From NCBI GenBank assembly GCA_014360755.1, contig JACIWX010000001.1:672441-719218 (forward strand): DNA of 46,778 bases. The letters run 5' to 3'. Within the stretch, counting starts at the first letter, position 1. Each line of letters begins with the position of its first letter. The notes under the pieces are model-generated. The model searched no databases and was not told the DNA's origin. It worked only from the letters and a program-made list of their open reading frames with translations. The stretch is from Chloroflexota bacterium (GTDB lineage: Bacteria; Chloroflexota; Anaerolineae; UBA2200). Made by a program: the position numbers and the translations under genes. Shown here in pieces: positions 25,871-33,507 of this stretch.

Positions 25871-27854
25871 CGGCATCGGCGCGCGGTTGGTTGTGTTCAT
25901 CAAGCACCTGTAAACGGGTCATGGTGCGCAAATCGTACCAGCCGACAGTGAGGGAACAGCCCTGGAATTGACTTGGCAGAGGGGTCAATAGGTGGTCATC
26001 AGCGATAAGGTCCCCAGGCCTCCACAAGTGGGTTGGATAATAACCCCGTGCGGGATAGGCATCGCTTTGCGCGACCATTTGCTCGCCCTGTTTGAAGTGG
26101 ACGAAGACGGTATAGTCCGCATCCAATGGAATGTCCGTGCGCCAGAACAACCGCAGGTGCAGGCTTGTGGATTCGCGTTTCAACTCGTAGCCCAGCAAGG
26201 TAATCCCCTTCTCGAAGCGAACTTGCAGATTCGCAGGCACCTGATTGGCTGGATACGCCTCATAAATGACGCACAAGAGGCGCGCTTCTTTGTCGAGATC
26301 CCCCCTTTCCCATGGCCCCGCCCGGGCAGAGATCAGGCTCCCCACTGGGAGCAAAGCCAGATGGGGATGGTATTCGGCATAGGGCCAGACAACCAGCCAG
26401 ACGCTTTCACTTGGGGACGACGGCGATATATGCTCTCCTAGCAACACCACATTCGCTGTCTCAGGTATCAGGTAGCGCGGGCTTGCCCAATCACGCCATA
26501 AGCGCTGGTCCAGGTATACTCGCCTTCCGGGGAGAGTTGGCGTTGGCAACACGCGCAACTCCGCTTCTTTATGCCAGCCTGTGCCTACAAAGCGGTTGAT
26601 CTCGGAGGCAAGTTCTGTCGCCCCGCTTTCGAAATGGTAGTAGACTGTCTCGCTCCGCATGTGGCGGAGGAAGTAATCATTCACAGTAGCGTACAGACTA
26701 GTGCCGATGAGCAGAATAGCCAACAGCGATGCTACCCATCGGGGGGATCGCGCTTGTAAGGCTTCCCATACCATGTTTAGCCCTACGGCAGGGAAAGCAA
26801 AGAGGGCTGGCAGGATCCCCACGGCACGTAAAAAATGGGGAGCATCTTCTGCCAGGATTGTCGGGGCCAGCATGGTGAGCCAGTAGATGGACAGGATTGC
26901 GTACTCCTGGTGTTGGAAGGCACGGCCCAGGCTGGTAGCCAAACCCAACAGAAAGAGCACACCCATGAGCGGATCGAAGACGGGGCGATAGGGCATATTG
27001 TGGCGAGGGATGAAATCGCCACGCCAGTTGAACATGGCGAATGTCTTGCCCAAATGGCGCAAAAAGGTGCCCATTACATCACCCTGGTTGATGAGTGGAT
27101 TGAATATGGAAACCTGCGCTGAGCGCGCCAGGAACGTGTCCAGATGCCTGAAGGCATAGAGAAGCAATGGCAAAGCCGTCATGAGGGCAACAATACCCAG
27201 GAGAAGCAGCCCGTGCCAGGCGGTCTTTTGGCGGCGCCATATCCAATAGAGGGTCAGCAGCAGGAGGAAAAGCGGCAGGAAACGCGCCGCCAGATACGTG
27301 TACAAGCTCAGCCCCAGGCAGAACCCACATAGCGCAAAATAGTACCACCGTTTCCTGTGCACGCCACATGCCAATGACCATAGGAACAAGGCTGTCAGCA
27401 AAGGCAAACTGACTGCGCGAAAGCCCACACGGCTGAGGTTGAGGTGCCAGAAAGTAACAGCAGTCACCAGGGCAGTAAATAACGCCTCTCGGCGCCCTAA
27501 TAATTCCCGTGCCATCCAGTATGCGGCAGGGATGGTGAGAATGCCCAAAATGGCTGCCACCAGGCGAATAGCCAGCGGACTGCGCCCCAGGAGTGACACC
27601 GACAGGGCCACCAGATAAATGAACAATGGTTCGCGGCCGTTATTGGCTTCGAAGAAAATTGGCCTCACTCCCTGGATAACACCTAAAGCATCTAAGCCAT
27701 TGTAGGCTTCATCGTGGTACAAGCCGGGAGGCAGCCTATCGAGTGCATACAGTCTCAACAAGGCTGCTAACGCCGTGGTAGCAAGGAGCAGGAACCATTC
27801 GTTAGACAACCCATGCTGGATTCGCTGTAAAAGGTGAGGCTGATCCTTGTTCAT
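25830..27854 (-). CDS. GT39-like membrane glycosyltransferase with C-terminal beta-domain
   Basis: A 674-residue GT-C enzyme (677 from the GTG at 27863). The first loop has PPGLYHDEAYNGLDALGV with the expected Asp-Glu, then GREPLFIYLVAL and about eleven membrane helices to residue 400. The C-terminal domain (about 550-674) is the beta-module shared with the neighbours: DYTVFVHFKQGE, YYPTHLWRPGDLIADD, LTVGWYD. A near-consensus promoter lies so close that the mRNA may start at or just before the first codons. It is convergent with, and overlaps by 41 bp, the previous gene. Confidence 0.85.
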   Translation of the reverse strand: MNKDQPHLLQRIQHGLSNEWFLLLATTALAALLRLYALDRLPPGLYHDEAYNGLDALGVIQGVRPIFFEANNGREPLFIYLVALSVSLLGRSPLAIRLVAAILGILTIPAAYWMARELLGRREALFTALVTAVTFWHLNLSRVGFRAVSLPLLTALFLWSLACGVHRKRWYYFALCGFCLGLSLYTYLAARFLPLFLLLLTLYWIWRRQKTAWHGLLLLGIVALMTALPLLLYAFRHLDTFLARSAQVSIFNPLINQGDVMGTFLRHLGKTFAMFNWRGDFIPRHNMPYRPVFDPLMGVLFLLGLATSLGRAFQHQEYAILSIYWLTMLAPTILAEDAPHFLRAVGILPALFAFPAVGLNMVWEALQARSPRWVASLLAILLIGTSLYATVNDYFLRHMRSETVYYHFESGATELASEINRFVGTGWHKEAELRVLPTPTLPGRRVYLDQRLWRDWASPRYLIPETANVVLLGEHISPSSPSESVWLVVWPYAEYHPHLALLPVGSLISARAGPWERGDLDKEARLLCVIYEAYPANQVPANLQVRFEKGITLLGYELKRESTSLHLRLFWRTDIPLDADYTVFVHFKQGEQMVAQSDAYPARGYYPTHLWRPGDLIADDHLLTPLPSQFQGCSLTVGWYDLRTMTRLQVLDEHNQPRADAVTIPLPAGGSLLY

Positions 27855-27869
27855 CACTTGCACAGGGGC

Positions 27870-27897
27870 ATTATACCGCAGGTGCGATGAAAGTCAA
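27870..27897 (-). promoter_or_regulatory. Promoter of the minus-strand GT39-like gene
   Basis: On the minus strand, TTGACT (27892-27897) and a perfect TATAAT (27870-27875) have a 16-bp spacer. The predicted +1 is about 27863, giving a leader of 0-9 nt. Confidence 0.75.
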
Positions 27898-27911
27898 TGT
27901 CCTGTTGCTAT

Positions 27912-27992
27912 GAGGGTGTAGAAAAGGCGCTAACTGTCATGCTGAACCATCGCCCTGAGCAACGCGAAGGGGAAGTGAAACCATCTCGCGCC
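27912..27992 (+). repeat. Partial, decayed copy of the dispersed MITE-like repeat
   Basis: GAGGGTGTAGAAAA at the left, then TGTCATGCTGAACC and GAAGGGGAAGTGAA, matches the left half of the 45487-45682 element with several changes. From about 27993 to 28118 only small palindromic pieces (GGGCTCCCATGCCC) are seen and no gene. Confidence 0.65.
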
Positions 27993-28118
27993 GCTTGGAC
28001 AGGACCCTTTCCGGCAGGTCGGGCTCCCATGCCCGATCCGCTGCGGCGTGGGAGACGCCCTGCTCCACACGTACCATGCTGCCTGGGCTCCGTGTCCTGA
28101 ATCTCAGACAATGTGCGC

Positions 28119-28147
28119 TTGGTGAACAGGGTTTTCTCTGCTAGAAT
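28119..28147 (+). promoter_or_regulatory. Candidate promoter of the nitroreductase gene, upstream of the MITE
   Basis: TTGGTG (28119-28124) and TAGAAT (28142-28147) have a 17-bp spacer. If used, the mRNA would carry the entire 193-bp MITE in its 5' leader. Confidence 0.5.
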
Positions 28148-28199
28148 GGTTACGTCACTATCCTTTCGTACCGTGATGACGTGTCATGCATACAAGGAG

Positions 28200-28392
28200 A
28201 GTGTTGAAAATCTTGTCACCCTAAGCGAAGAGCCTGCCCTGAGTGCAACGAAGGGGTCTCGCGTAACTTTAGACGTATTTTCCCAAGTACTGCGAGATGC
28301 TTCACTTCCCCTTCGCTTTCCCTTCGCTTCGCTCAGAGCAAGGCTCAGGGCGAAGGTTCAGCATGACATTGGAAGGGCTTTTTCACCACCCT
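28200..28392 (-). mobile_element. MITE-like element copy flanked by an 11-bp direct repeat
   Basis: This is an inverted copy of the 45487-45682 element. It begins AGTGTTGAAAATCTTGTCACC and ends GGGCTTTTTCACCACCCT. It is bounded by CATACAAGGAG at 28189-28199 and again at 28393-28403, a likely target duplication. The right-hand repeat supplies the AAGGAG ribosome binding site of the next gene. It has no coding capacity. Confidence 0.85.
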
Positions 28393-28410
28393 CATACAAG
28401 GAGTAGTGCT

Positions 28411-29199
28411 ATGCCTATCCTCTTTCGTATGGAATCGAAGTCAAGCCAGTCAAGACGGTGGTTTTTGCGCCGGCTGGCAGCAATGGGTGTTGTTACACTG
28501 GTTGGCAGCGGGCTGTGTAGTGGCTGCGCGGGGAAAGGCATACCCCCATTTGTGGAATTGCCCCCAACTCCGACTCCACTGCGTGCAGGAAAAACCCCGG
28601 CCGCTTCTGCAGAGGTAAAGGAGATTCCTCTGCCCCAACCGTGTACCAAGGGCTCACTGTCCTTGGAGGAGGTTTTGCTCCGACGGCGCTCCGTGCGCAT
28701 GTACCGACATGGGCCACTGAGCCTGCAAGACATCGCCCAACTCTTCTGGGCGGCACAAGGGGTGACCGCTTCATGGGGTGGGCGCACAGCTCCTTCAGCA
28801 GGCGCTCTGTATCCTCTGGAAATCTACGCTGCCACAGCCAACGGCGTGTACCATTACCTGCCTCGTGAGCACCGCGCAGAAATAACGATACCAGAGGACA
28901 TCCGGAAGGCGTTGTGGGCGGCTGGCTTGTACCAGGAATCGCTTGCACAGGCGCCGGTGATCTTCGTCCTCACTGCCGTCTACCGACGCACAGAGATCAA
29001 ATACGGAGAACGGGCGGAGCGCTACGTCAAATTAGAAGCGGGACATGCTGCCCAGAACCTGCTCTTGCAAGCAGTCGCCTTGGACCTTGGCGCGGTGGTC
29101 ATCGGCGCATTTTACGATGAAGCGGTGGCTTCTGCCCTGCAACTGCCTGCTGCAGAAAAGCCGCTCTACCTGATCCCTGTTGGCCACTTGGTGGAGTAA
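28411..29199 (+). CDS. SagB-type nitroreductase-fold protein with Tat-like signal
   Basis: A 262-residue flavoprotein-fold dehydrogenase. The start ATG is 7 nt after AAGGAG; the longer open frame runs through the MITE and is rejected. The N-terminus has a twin-arginine motif SRRWFLR (residues 14-20), a hydrophobic stretch, and a weak lipobox-like SGC (Cys39). The nitroreductase domain follows: LLRRRSVRMYRHGPLS, the APSAGALYPLEIYAA FMN-binding region, and GHAAQNLLLQAVALDLGAVVIGAF. Such proteins oxidise or reduce with FMN. Export folded via Tat would fit cofactor loading in the cytoplasm. The substrate is unknown; SagB proteins of azole-forming clusters are relatives, but no cyclodehydratase is nearby. 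Confidence 0.86.
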   Translation: MPILFRMESKSSQSRRWFLRRLAAMGVVTLVGSGLCSGCAGKGIPPFVELPPTPTPLRAGKTPAASAEVKEIPLPQPCTKGSLSLEEVLLRRRSVRMYRHGPLSLQDIAQLFWAAQGVTASWGGRTAPSAGALYPLEIYAATANGVYHYLPREHRAEITIPEDIRKALWAAGLYQESLAQAPVIFVLTAVYRRTEIKYGERAERYVKLEAGHAAQNLLLQAVALDLGAVVIGAFYDEAVASALQLPAAEKPLYLIPVGHLVE

Positions 29200-29324
29200 A
29201 TGTTCGTCCGTGCAAAGAACGTCTTCACGGATAACCTGGCAAAAACAGAAGCCAGTATCCGGTGGAACTCGTGTACCATCATATACGTCTTTACTTCAAG
29301 ATTAGTGCATAAGGGGGCGAAAGC

Positions 29325-30629
29325 ATGAAATACATCTCGGAAATCCGTGCCGCTTGTCGTGACCCGCGGTCGCTAGAAAAACTGTACCAAACAGCACAGC
29401 GCCAAAACGAGGCTGCGGAATTTGCTGCTGACATGTTCGCGTGTTACCAGGAATCCCCTGACAACATCCTGTACGGGGCATGGTATTATCGCTTGCAGGC
29501 AGAACCCGCTGTTGTGCGGCGAGCGGATGAAGGCATCCATTGGAAACTGGCTATCCCGCTCAGTATTTTTGCAGGTCTTCTCCTCTGGTTGCTCAGCGAC
29601 CCTCGTTTGCTTTTTCCTAATCAGACTCCGTTCCTTGCTCTCGCCTGGGCTCCTATTGAGGCTTGCTTTGTTATCGTCTTCTTGACATTAGCAGCGCGGA
29701 AATCTTTTAAACAAGCGTGGCCCATTTTGCTAGGCTTATTGGGCTTTCTGCTCTATGCAAGCGTGTTCACCTGGTTTCCCAGCCACACACAATATCCCAC
29801 CCTCGCAATGCTGCATCTCCCGCTGCTGGCTTGGATAGGGGTGGGCTTGTATGTCCTGGGGTTACGATCTCACTATACGGATCGCTTTGCATTTCTGGTC
29901 AAAGCCATAGAAGCATTCATTACTATGGGGATTTTTGCGGCGGCTGGTGGCGTCTTCGCCAGTATCACCTACGGCTTATTTGAAGCGCTGGGGATTCTAT
30001 TGTCTGATACAGCCATACGCTTGCTGGCGGTAGGTGGGGGAGGAGCGATACCGGTCCTTGCCGTGGCTATTGTATACCACCCCCAACTAAGCCCCACAGC
30101 GCAGCGCTTTGACCAGGGATTGAGCAAGTTGATTTCCACCCTAATGCGTTTGCTTTTACCCTTGACCTTGCTGGTACTACTGATTTACTTGTGCGTCATC
30201 CCGTTTAACTTTATGGCGCCATTTCGCAGCCGAGAGGTGCTGATTGTGTACAACGCCATGCTTTTTGCCATCATGGGGCTATTCATTGGAGCGACGCCTG
30301 TGCTCGATAGCAACCCGCCTCTCGAACACGAAAAAGCGTTGCGCATGGGCATCCTCGCGCTGGCCATTTTAGCCGTGCTAGTCAGTGTGTATGCCCTCTC
30401 TGCCACCATCTATAGAACGGTTCAAGACATGATTACCCCGAACCGCCTTACCGTGATTGGTTGGAATAGTATCAACATCGGCATCATGGCCTTGATGATT
30501 TACCAGCAATTCAGAAAAGGCCCAGAGCGGTGGAATCGCTCGATACAACGCGCCATCGGAACAGGGGCGATCGCTTATATCATCTGGACGGTTTTCTTGA
30601 TTTTGGCGCTGCCTATGCTCTTTCGCTAG
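29325..30629 (+). CDS. Polytopic membrane protein of unknown function
   Basis: A 434-residue protein that I do not recognise with certainty. A short soluble N-terminus (1-72, charged, helical) is followed by about eleven hydrophobic segments spread to the C-terminus. The segment SATIYRTVQDMITPNRLTVIGWN in the last third recalls DUF4153-type membrane proteins, which is a weak resemblance. The start has a GGGGGCG ribosome binding site 6-7 nt upstream. It is single, 125 bp after the nitroreductase and convergent with the peroxiredoxin (10-bp gap). No catalytic motif was seen. Confidence 0.7.
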   Translation: MKYISEIRAACRDPRSLEKLYQTAQRQNEAAEFAADMFACYQESPDNILYGAWYYRLQAEPAVVRRADEGIHWKLAIPLSIFAGLLLWLLSDPRLLFPNQTPFLALAWAPIEACFVIVFLTLAARKSFKQAWPILLGLLGFLLYASVFTWFPSHTQYPTLAMLHLPLLAWIGVGLYVLGLRSHYTDRFAFLVKAIEAFITMGIFAAAGGVFASITYGLFEALGILLSDTAIRLLAVGGGGAIPVLAVAIVYHPQLSPTAQRFDQGLSKLISTLMRLLLPLTLLVLLIYLCVIPFNFMAPFRSREVLIVYNAMLFAIMGLFIGATPVLDSNPPLEHEKALRMGILALAILAVLVSVYALSATIYRTVQDMITPNRLTVIGWNSINIGIMALMIYQQFRKGPERWNRSIQRAIGTGAIAYIIWTVFLILALPMLFR

Positions 30630-30639
30630 GGATAAGCCT

Positions 30640-31098
30640 TCAGCCGGTAACTGCCGCCACAGCCAAGCGGACGCTGTCCTCGGGGCTGACCTTGATCTGA
30701 GCATCCACAATGCGCCCTTGCTCATCAAGGACAAAGTGGCTGCGGATGATGCCCATGTAACTTTTGCCATACATCTTCTTCTCGCCCCATACCCCGTACA
30801 TTTCTGCAACATGATGGTCGGGGTCGGAGAGCAAGACGAAAGGCAGGTCGTTCTTGCGGCGGAAATCCTGCAGTGCTTTCTGCGCATCAGGGCTTACCCC
30901 GATGACCACAGCGTTGGCGGCAGCGATCTTGGCGGATTCGTCCCGGAATCCCTGGGCATGTGCCGTTCAGCCTGATGAGCCTGCTTTGGGGTAGAAGTAG
31001 AGGATAACCTTCTTGCCGCGAAAGTCCGAGAGCCTGACCTTCTTGCCCTCATCGGAGAGGAGTTCGAAATCTGGTGCGAGTTCGCCAATCGTTGGCAT
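30640..31098 (-). CDS. PrxQ/BCP-family peroxiredoxin with in-frame TGA at the peroxidatic position (candidate selenoprotein)
   Basis: A thiol/selenol peroxidase of 152 residues, normal for BCP/PrxQ, reading through one TGA at codon 44 (30967-30969). The ATG is 6 nt after AAGGAGG. The thioredoxin-fold text LAPDFELLSDEGKKVRLSDF and KKVILYFYPKAGSSG leads directly to TGA-T, then AHAQGFRD, PFVLLSDPDHHVAEMYGVWG and the C-terminal strands. Aligned with E. coli BCP (YPKAMTPGCTVQACGLRD), the TGA replaces peroxidatic Cys46 exactly and Gln replaces resolving Cys51. The protein has no Cys at all. The frame is intact on both sides and a bSECIS-like hairpin follows. The alternative is a nonsense mutation in a dying gene. 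Confidence 0.8.
30934..30951 (-). promoter_or_regulatory. bSECIS-like hairpin downstream of the TGA codon
   Basis: In the mRNA, GGATTC (30951-30946) pairs with GAATCC (30939-30934) around a 6-nt loop CGGGAC. The loop starts 21 nt after the TGA, within the spacing usual for bacterial SECIS elements, and has G within its first two bases. Confidence 0.6.
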
Positions 31099-31293
31099 GG
31101 CTGACCTCCTTAAGGAATGATACCCCATTATACCTCATTCTCGCTTTTGAGTGGTATAAACTATAATAAATTTCGACGCGGATGCCATTCCTTTTTGAGC
31201 AAGCCTTGCCCCAATGGGGCGGTGCTCCAAGTCTATAGGCATTGCGGACAATCAGGCTCGATGCAACACATCAAGGAGACGGAAAGGAGCGAG

Positions 31294-32229
31294 ATGGCTA
31301 AAGTTGCTGTGGTGGGCAGTTCGAATACAGATATGGTGGTCAGAGTGCCCCATATCCCGTCACCAGGGGAAACGGTGCTGGGTGGCGAGTTCGTCATGGC
31401 GGCAGGTGGCAAGGGCGCTAACCAGGCAGTAGCAGCGGCGCGCCTAGGCGCACAAGTAACTCTGGTGGCACGGGTGGGCCAGGACGTCTTCGGGGAGCGG
31501 GCATTGGCTGGCTTCCGCCAGGAAGGGATCGCCACGCAGTATATTACTGTTGACCCCGAAGCGGCTTCTGGCGTAGCGTTGATCTTTGTGGATAGAAGCG
31601 GCGAGAACAGCATCGCCGTAGCACCTGGTGCTAATGCGCGCCTGACGCCACAGGATGTGCAGCGTGCCCAAAAAGCCATCGAGGCGGCGGACGTCCTGTT
31701 GCTCCAATTGGAAACACCGTTGGAAACAGTGCGACAAGCGGCGGAAATTGCGCGGCATGCTGGTGTGCGCGTAGTGCTGAACCCAGCCCCGGCACCACCA
31801 CAGCCATTGCCGGCTGACCTGCTGGCTCTGGTTGATGTGCTCACCCCCAACGAGGGAGAAGCCAGTTTGCTGGCTGGGAGGCAAATTGCCCAAGCCACCA
31901 CCCTGACCGATGCCGAAGCGGCAGCGCGTTGCTTGATTGAGCAAGGCGTGAAAGTGGTCATCGTCACATTGGGTGCACGTGGTGCCTTGATTGTCACGTC
32001 CGACTTTCAGCAACTGGTACCCGGTTTTGCGGTGGACGTGGTGGATACGACTGCGGCGGGCGATGCCTTCAATGGCGGGTTGGCAGTAGCGCTGGCAGAG
32101 GGACAAACATTGGCGGACGCAGTGCGTTTTGCCAATGCCTGTGGCGCGCTGGCAGCCACCAAAATGGGAGCGCAGCCTTCGTTGCCCACAGCAGAGGAAG
32201 TTGCCCGCTTTTTGGCAGCGAGGCGTTAG
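31294..32229 (+). CDS. Ribokinase (PfkB family)
   Basis: A cytosolic sugar kinase of 311 residues, the usual ribokinase length. The chosen ATG follows AAAGGAG; the longer frame upstream lacks conserved sequence. PfkB signature 1 (GGKGANQAVAAARLGAQV), a substrate motif near the start (GSSNTDMVVRV), and signature 2 DTTAAGDAFNGGLAVAL with the catalytic Asp are all present, as is the LTPNEGEA segment typical of ribokinases. It is monocistronic, so the sugar cannot be confirmed from context; another pentose or nucleoside is possible. A TATAAT (31162-31167) lies upstream without a clear -35. Confidence 0.9.
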   Translation: MAKVAVVGSSNTDMVVRVPHIPSPGETVLGGEFVMAAGGKGANQAVAAARLGAQVTLVARVGQDVFGERALAGFRQEGIATQYITVDPEAASGVALIFVDRSGENSIAVAPGANARLTPQDVQRAQKAIEAADVLLLQLETPLETVRQAAEIARHAGVRVVLNPAPAPPQPLPADLLALVDVLTPNEGEASLLAGRQIAQATTLTDAEAAARCLIEQGVKVVIVTLGARGALIVTSDFQQLVPGFAVDVVDTTAAGDAFNGGLAVALAEGQTLADAVRFANACGALAATKMGAQPSLPTAEEVARFLAARR

Positions 32230-32272
32230 GCAAATCCTTATGCCGGTTTAGCCGGTACCCTAGTTGGTCGCC

Positions 32273-33487
32273 CTAATATGGGCTTGACCATTCGAGGCGT
32301 TCCCTGGGGCGGATCAGATTTGCGCGCCCCGCACTGACCAGGATTTCCGCTGGCTTAGGGCGGGCATTGTAATTGGAACTCATGGCAAAGCCATAGGCAC
32401 CAGCGTTCAAGATAGCCAGTAAGTCCCCTTCTTCACAGCGGGTGAGCGTTCTATCCCTAGCAAACACATCCCCCGCCTCGCACAGGTTGCCAGCCACCGT
32501 AACCACTTCCTCCTGCCCTTGCACACGGCTTGCGTTCACGATAGGGTGGTACGCACCGTACATGGCGGGGCGTATGAGGTGGTTGAATCCGCTGTCAATG
32601 CCCACAAACGTCCGATGGGGAGACCTCTTCACATCGGTAACCGTTGCCAGCAATGTGCCTGCCTCCGCGACCAGATACCTGCCTGGCTCCAAGACCATGG
32701 TTAGTTCCTTGCCATAACTACGGCAAAAAGCGGCGAATAGGGCAGAAGCCTCTTGGCCAAAGGCACGGAGGTTCAATCGCCGATCATCGGGTCGGTATGG
32801 GATGCCCAAGCCGCCCCCAAAGTCAACAAATTCCAGGTGGGGCAGCCTTGCCGCCGTGGCAAGTAGCGCTTTCATTGCCTCAATCAGGATCGCTTCGTCC
32901 AGCACATTGGAACCGATGTGTTGATGGATGCCTATAATGGTCAAACGGTACTGCTCCGCGATGCTCTTGGCTTCTTCCAGTTGCAAGACGTCAATGCCAA
33001 ACTTGCTTTCCGGACCCCCTGTGATGACATGGGCGTGGTGGCCAGCACCAATTCCCTGGTTGACGCGGATGGAGATGGATGAACCCGGGCGCAACTCGCC
33101 GCATCGCCTAAGTTGGCTGAGGGAATCGAGGTTCATAGTTACGCCGCTTTGGAGTACAAAACGGAGTTCTTCTACCGTGATATTGCTGCAGGTATAGAGG
33201 ATCTGGTTGGGTTCAAACCCTGCTTGGAGTGCCAGAAGGATCTCCCCCTGGCTGACCGTCTCTGCATTGGCGCCGCACTCGCGCAGGAGTCTCAAGATCT
33301 CGACATTGGCATTCGCTTTGCACGCATAATGGATGCGCAGCTTCGGATACGGTATGCTTTCCACTAGTTCAGCGTACCGTGCGCGGATCGTGTCCTCTTC
33401 ATAAACGTACAGGGGAGTGCCATATTCTCTGGCTAAATCAGCCGCGCGTATCCCCCCGAGGTACAACTGGTTATCTCTGACCTGCAT
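32273..33487 (-). CDS. lysA: Diaminopimelate decarboxylase
   Basis: A PLP-dependent, fold-III decarboxylase of 404 residues making lysine from meso-diaminopimelate. The PLP lysine lies in HYACKANANVEIL, the glycine-rich phosphate site is present (VDFGGGLGIPY), and the substrate Cys/Glu region CEAGDVFARDR and the YGFAMSSNYNARP stretch match LysA. I chose the ATG at 33487; a GTG directly before it is possible. It is last in a minus-strand series, 20 bp after the GNAT gene. Some fold-III relatives decarboxylate other amino acids, but the CEAGD motif favours LysA. Confidence 0.92.
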   Translation of the reverse strand: MQVRDNQLYLGGIRAADLAREYGTPLYVYEEDTIRARYAELVESIPYPKLRIHYACKANANVEILRLLRECGANAETVSQGEILLALQAGFEPNQILYTCSNITVEELRFVLQSGVTMNLDSLSQLRRCGELRPGSSISIRVNQGIGAGHHAHVITGGPESKFGIDVLQLEEAKSIAEQYRLTIIGIHQHIGSNVLDEAILIEAMKALLATAARLPHLEFVDFGGGLGIPYRPDDRRLNLRAFGQEASALFAAFCRSYGKELTMVLEPGRYLVAEAGTLLATVTDVKRSPHRTFVGIDSGFNHLIRPAMYGAYHPIVNASRVQGQEEVVTVAGNLCEAGDVFARDRTLTRCEEGDLLAILNAGAYGFAMSSNYNARPKPAEILVSAGRANLIRPRERLEWSSPY

Positions 33488-33507
33488 CACTCCATTCCAT
33501 CGGACAG

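Noticed and set aside
28297..28410. Upstream extension of the SagB-like gene
   Set aside because: The extra residues are encoded by the MITE. The ATG at 28411 has AAGGAG at proper spacing and precedes the Tat signal.
30640..31098. Two separate genes or a frameshift in the peroxiredoxin
   Set aside because: There is no shift: a single frame is interrupted by one TGA exactly at the catalytic Cys. A Sec codon explains it better, though a nonsense mutation is not excluded.
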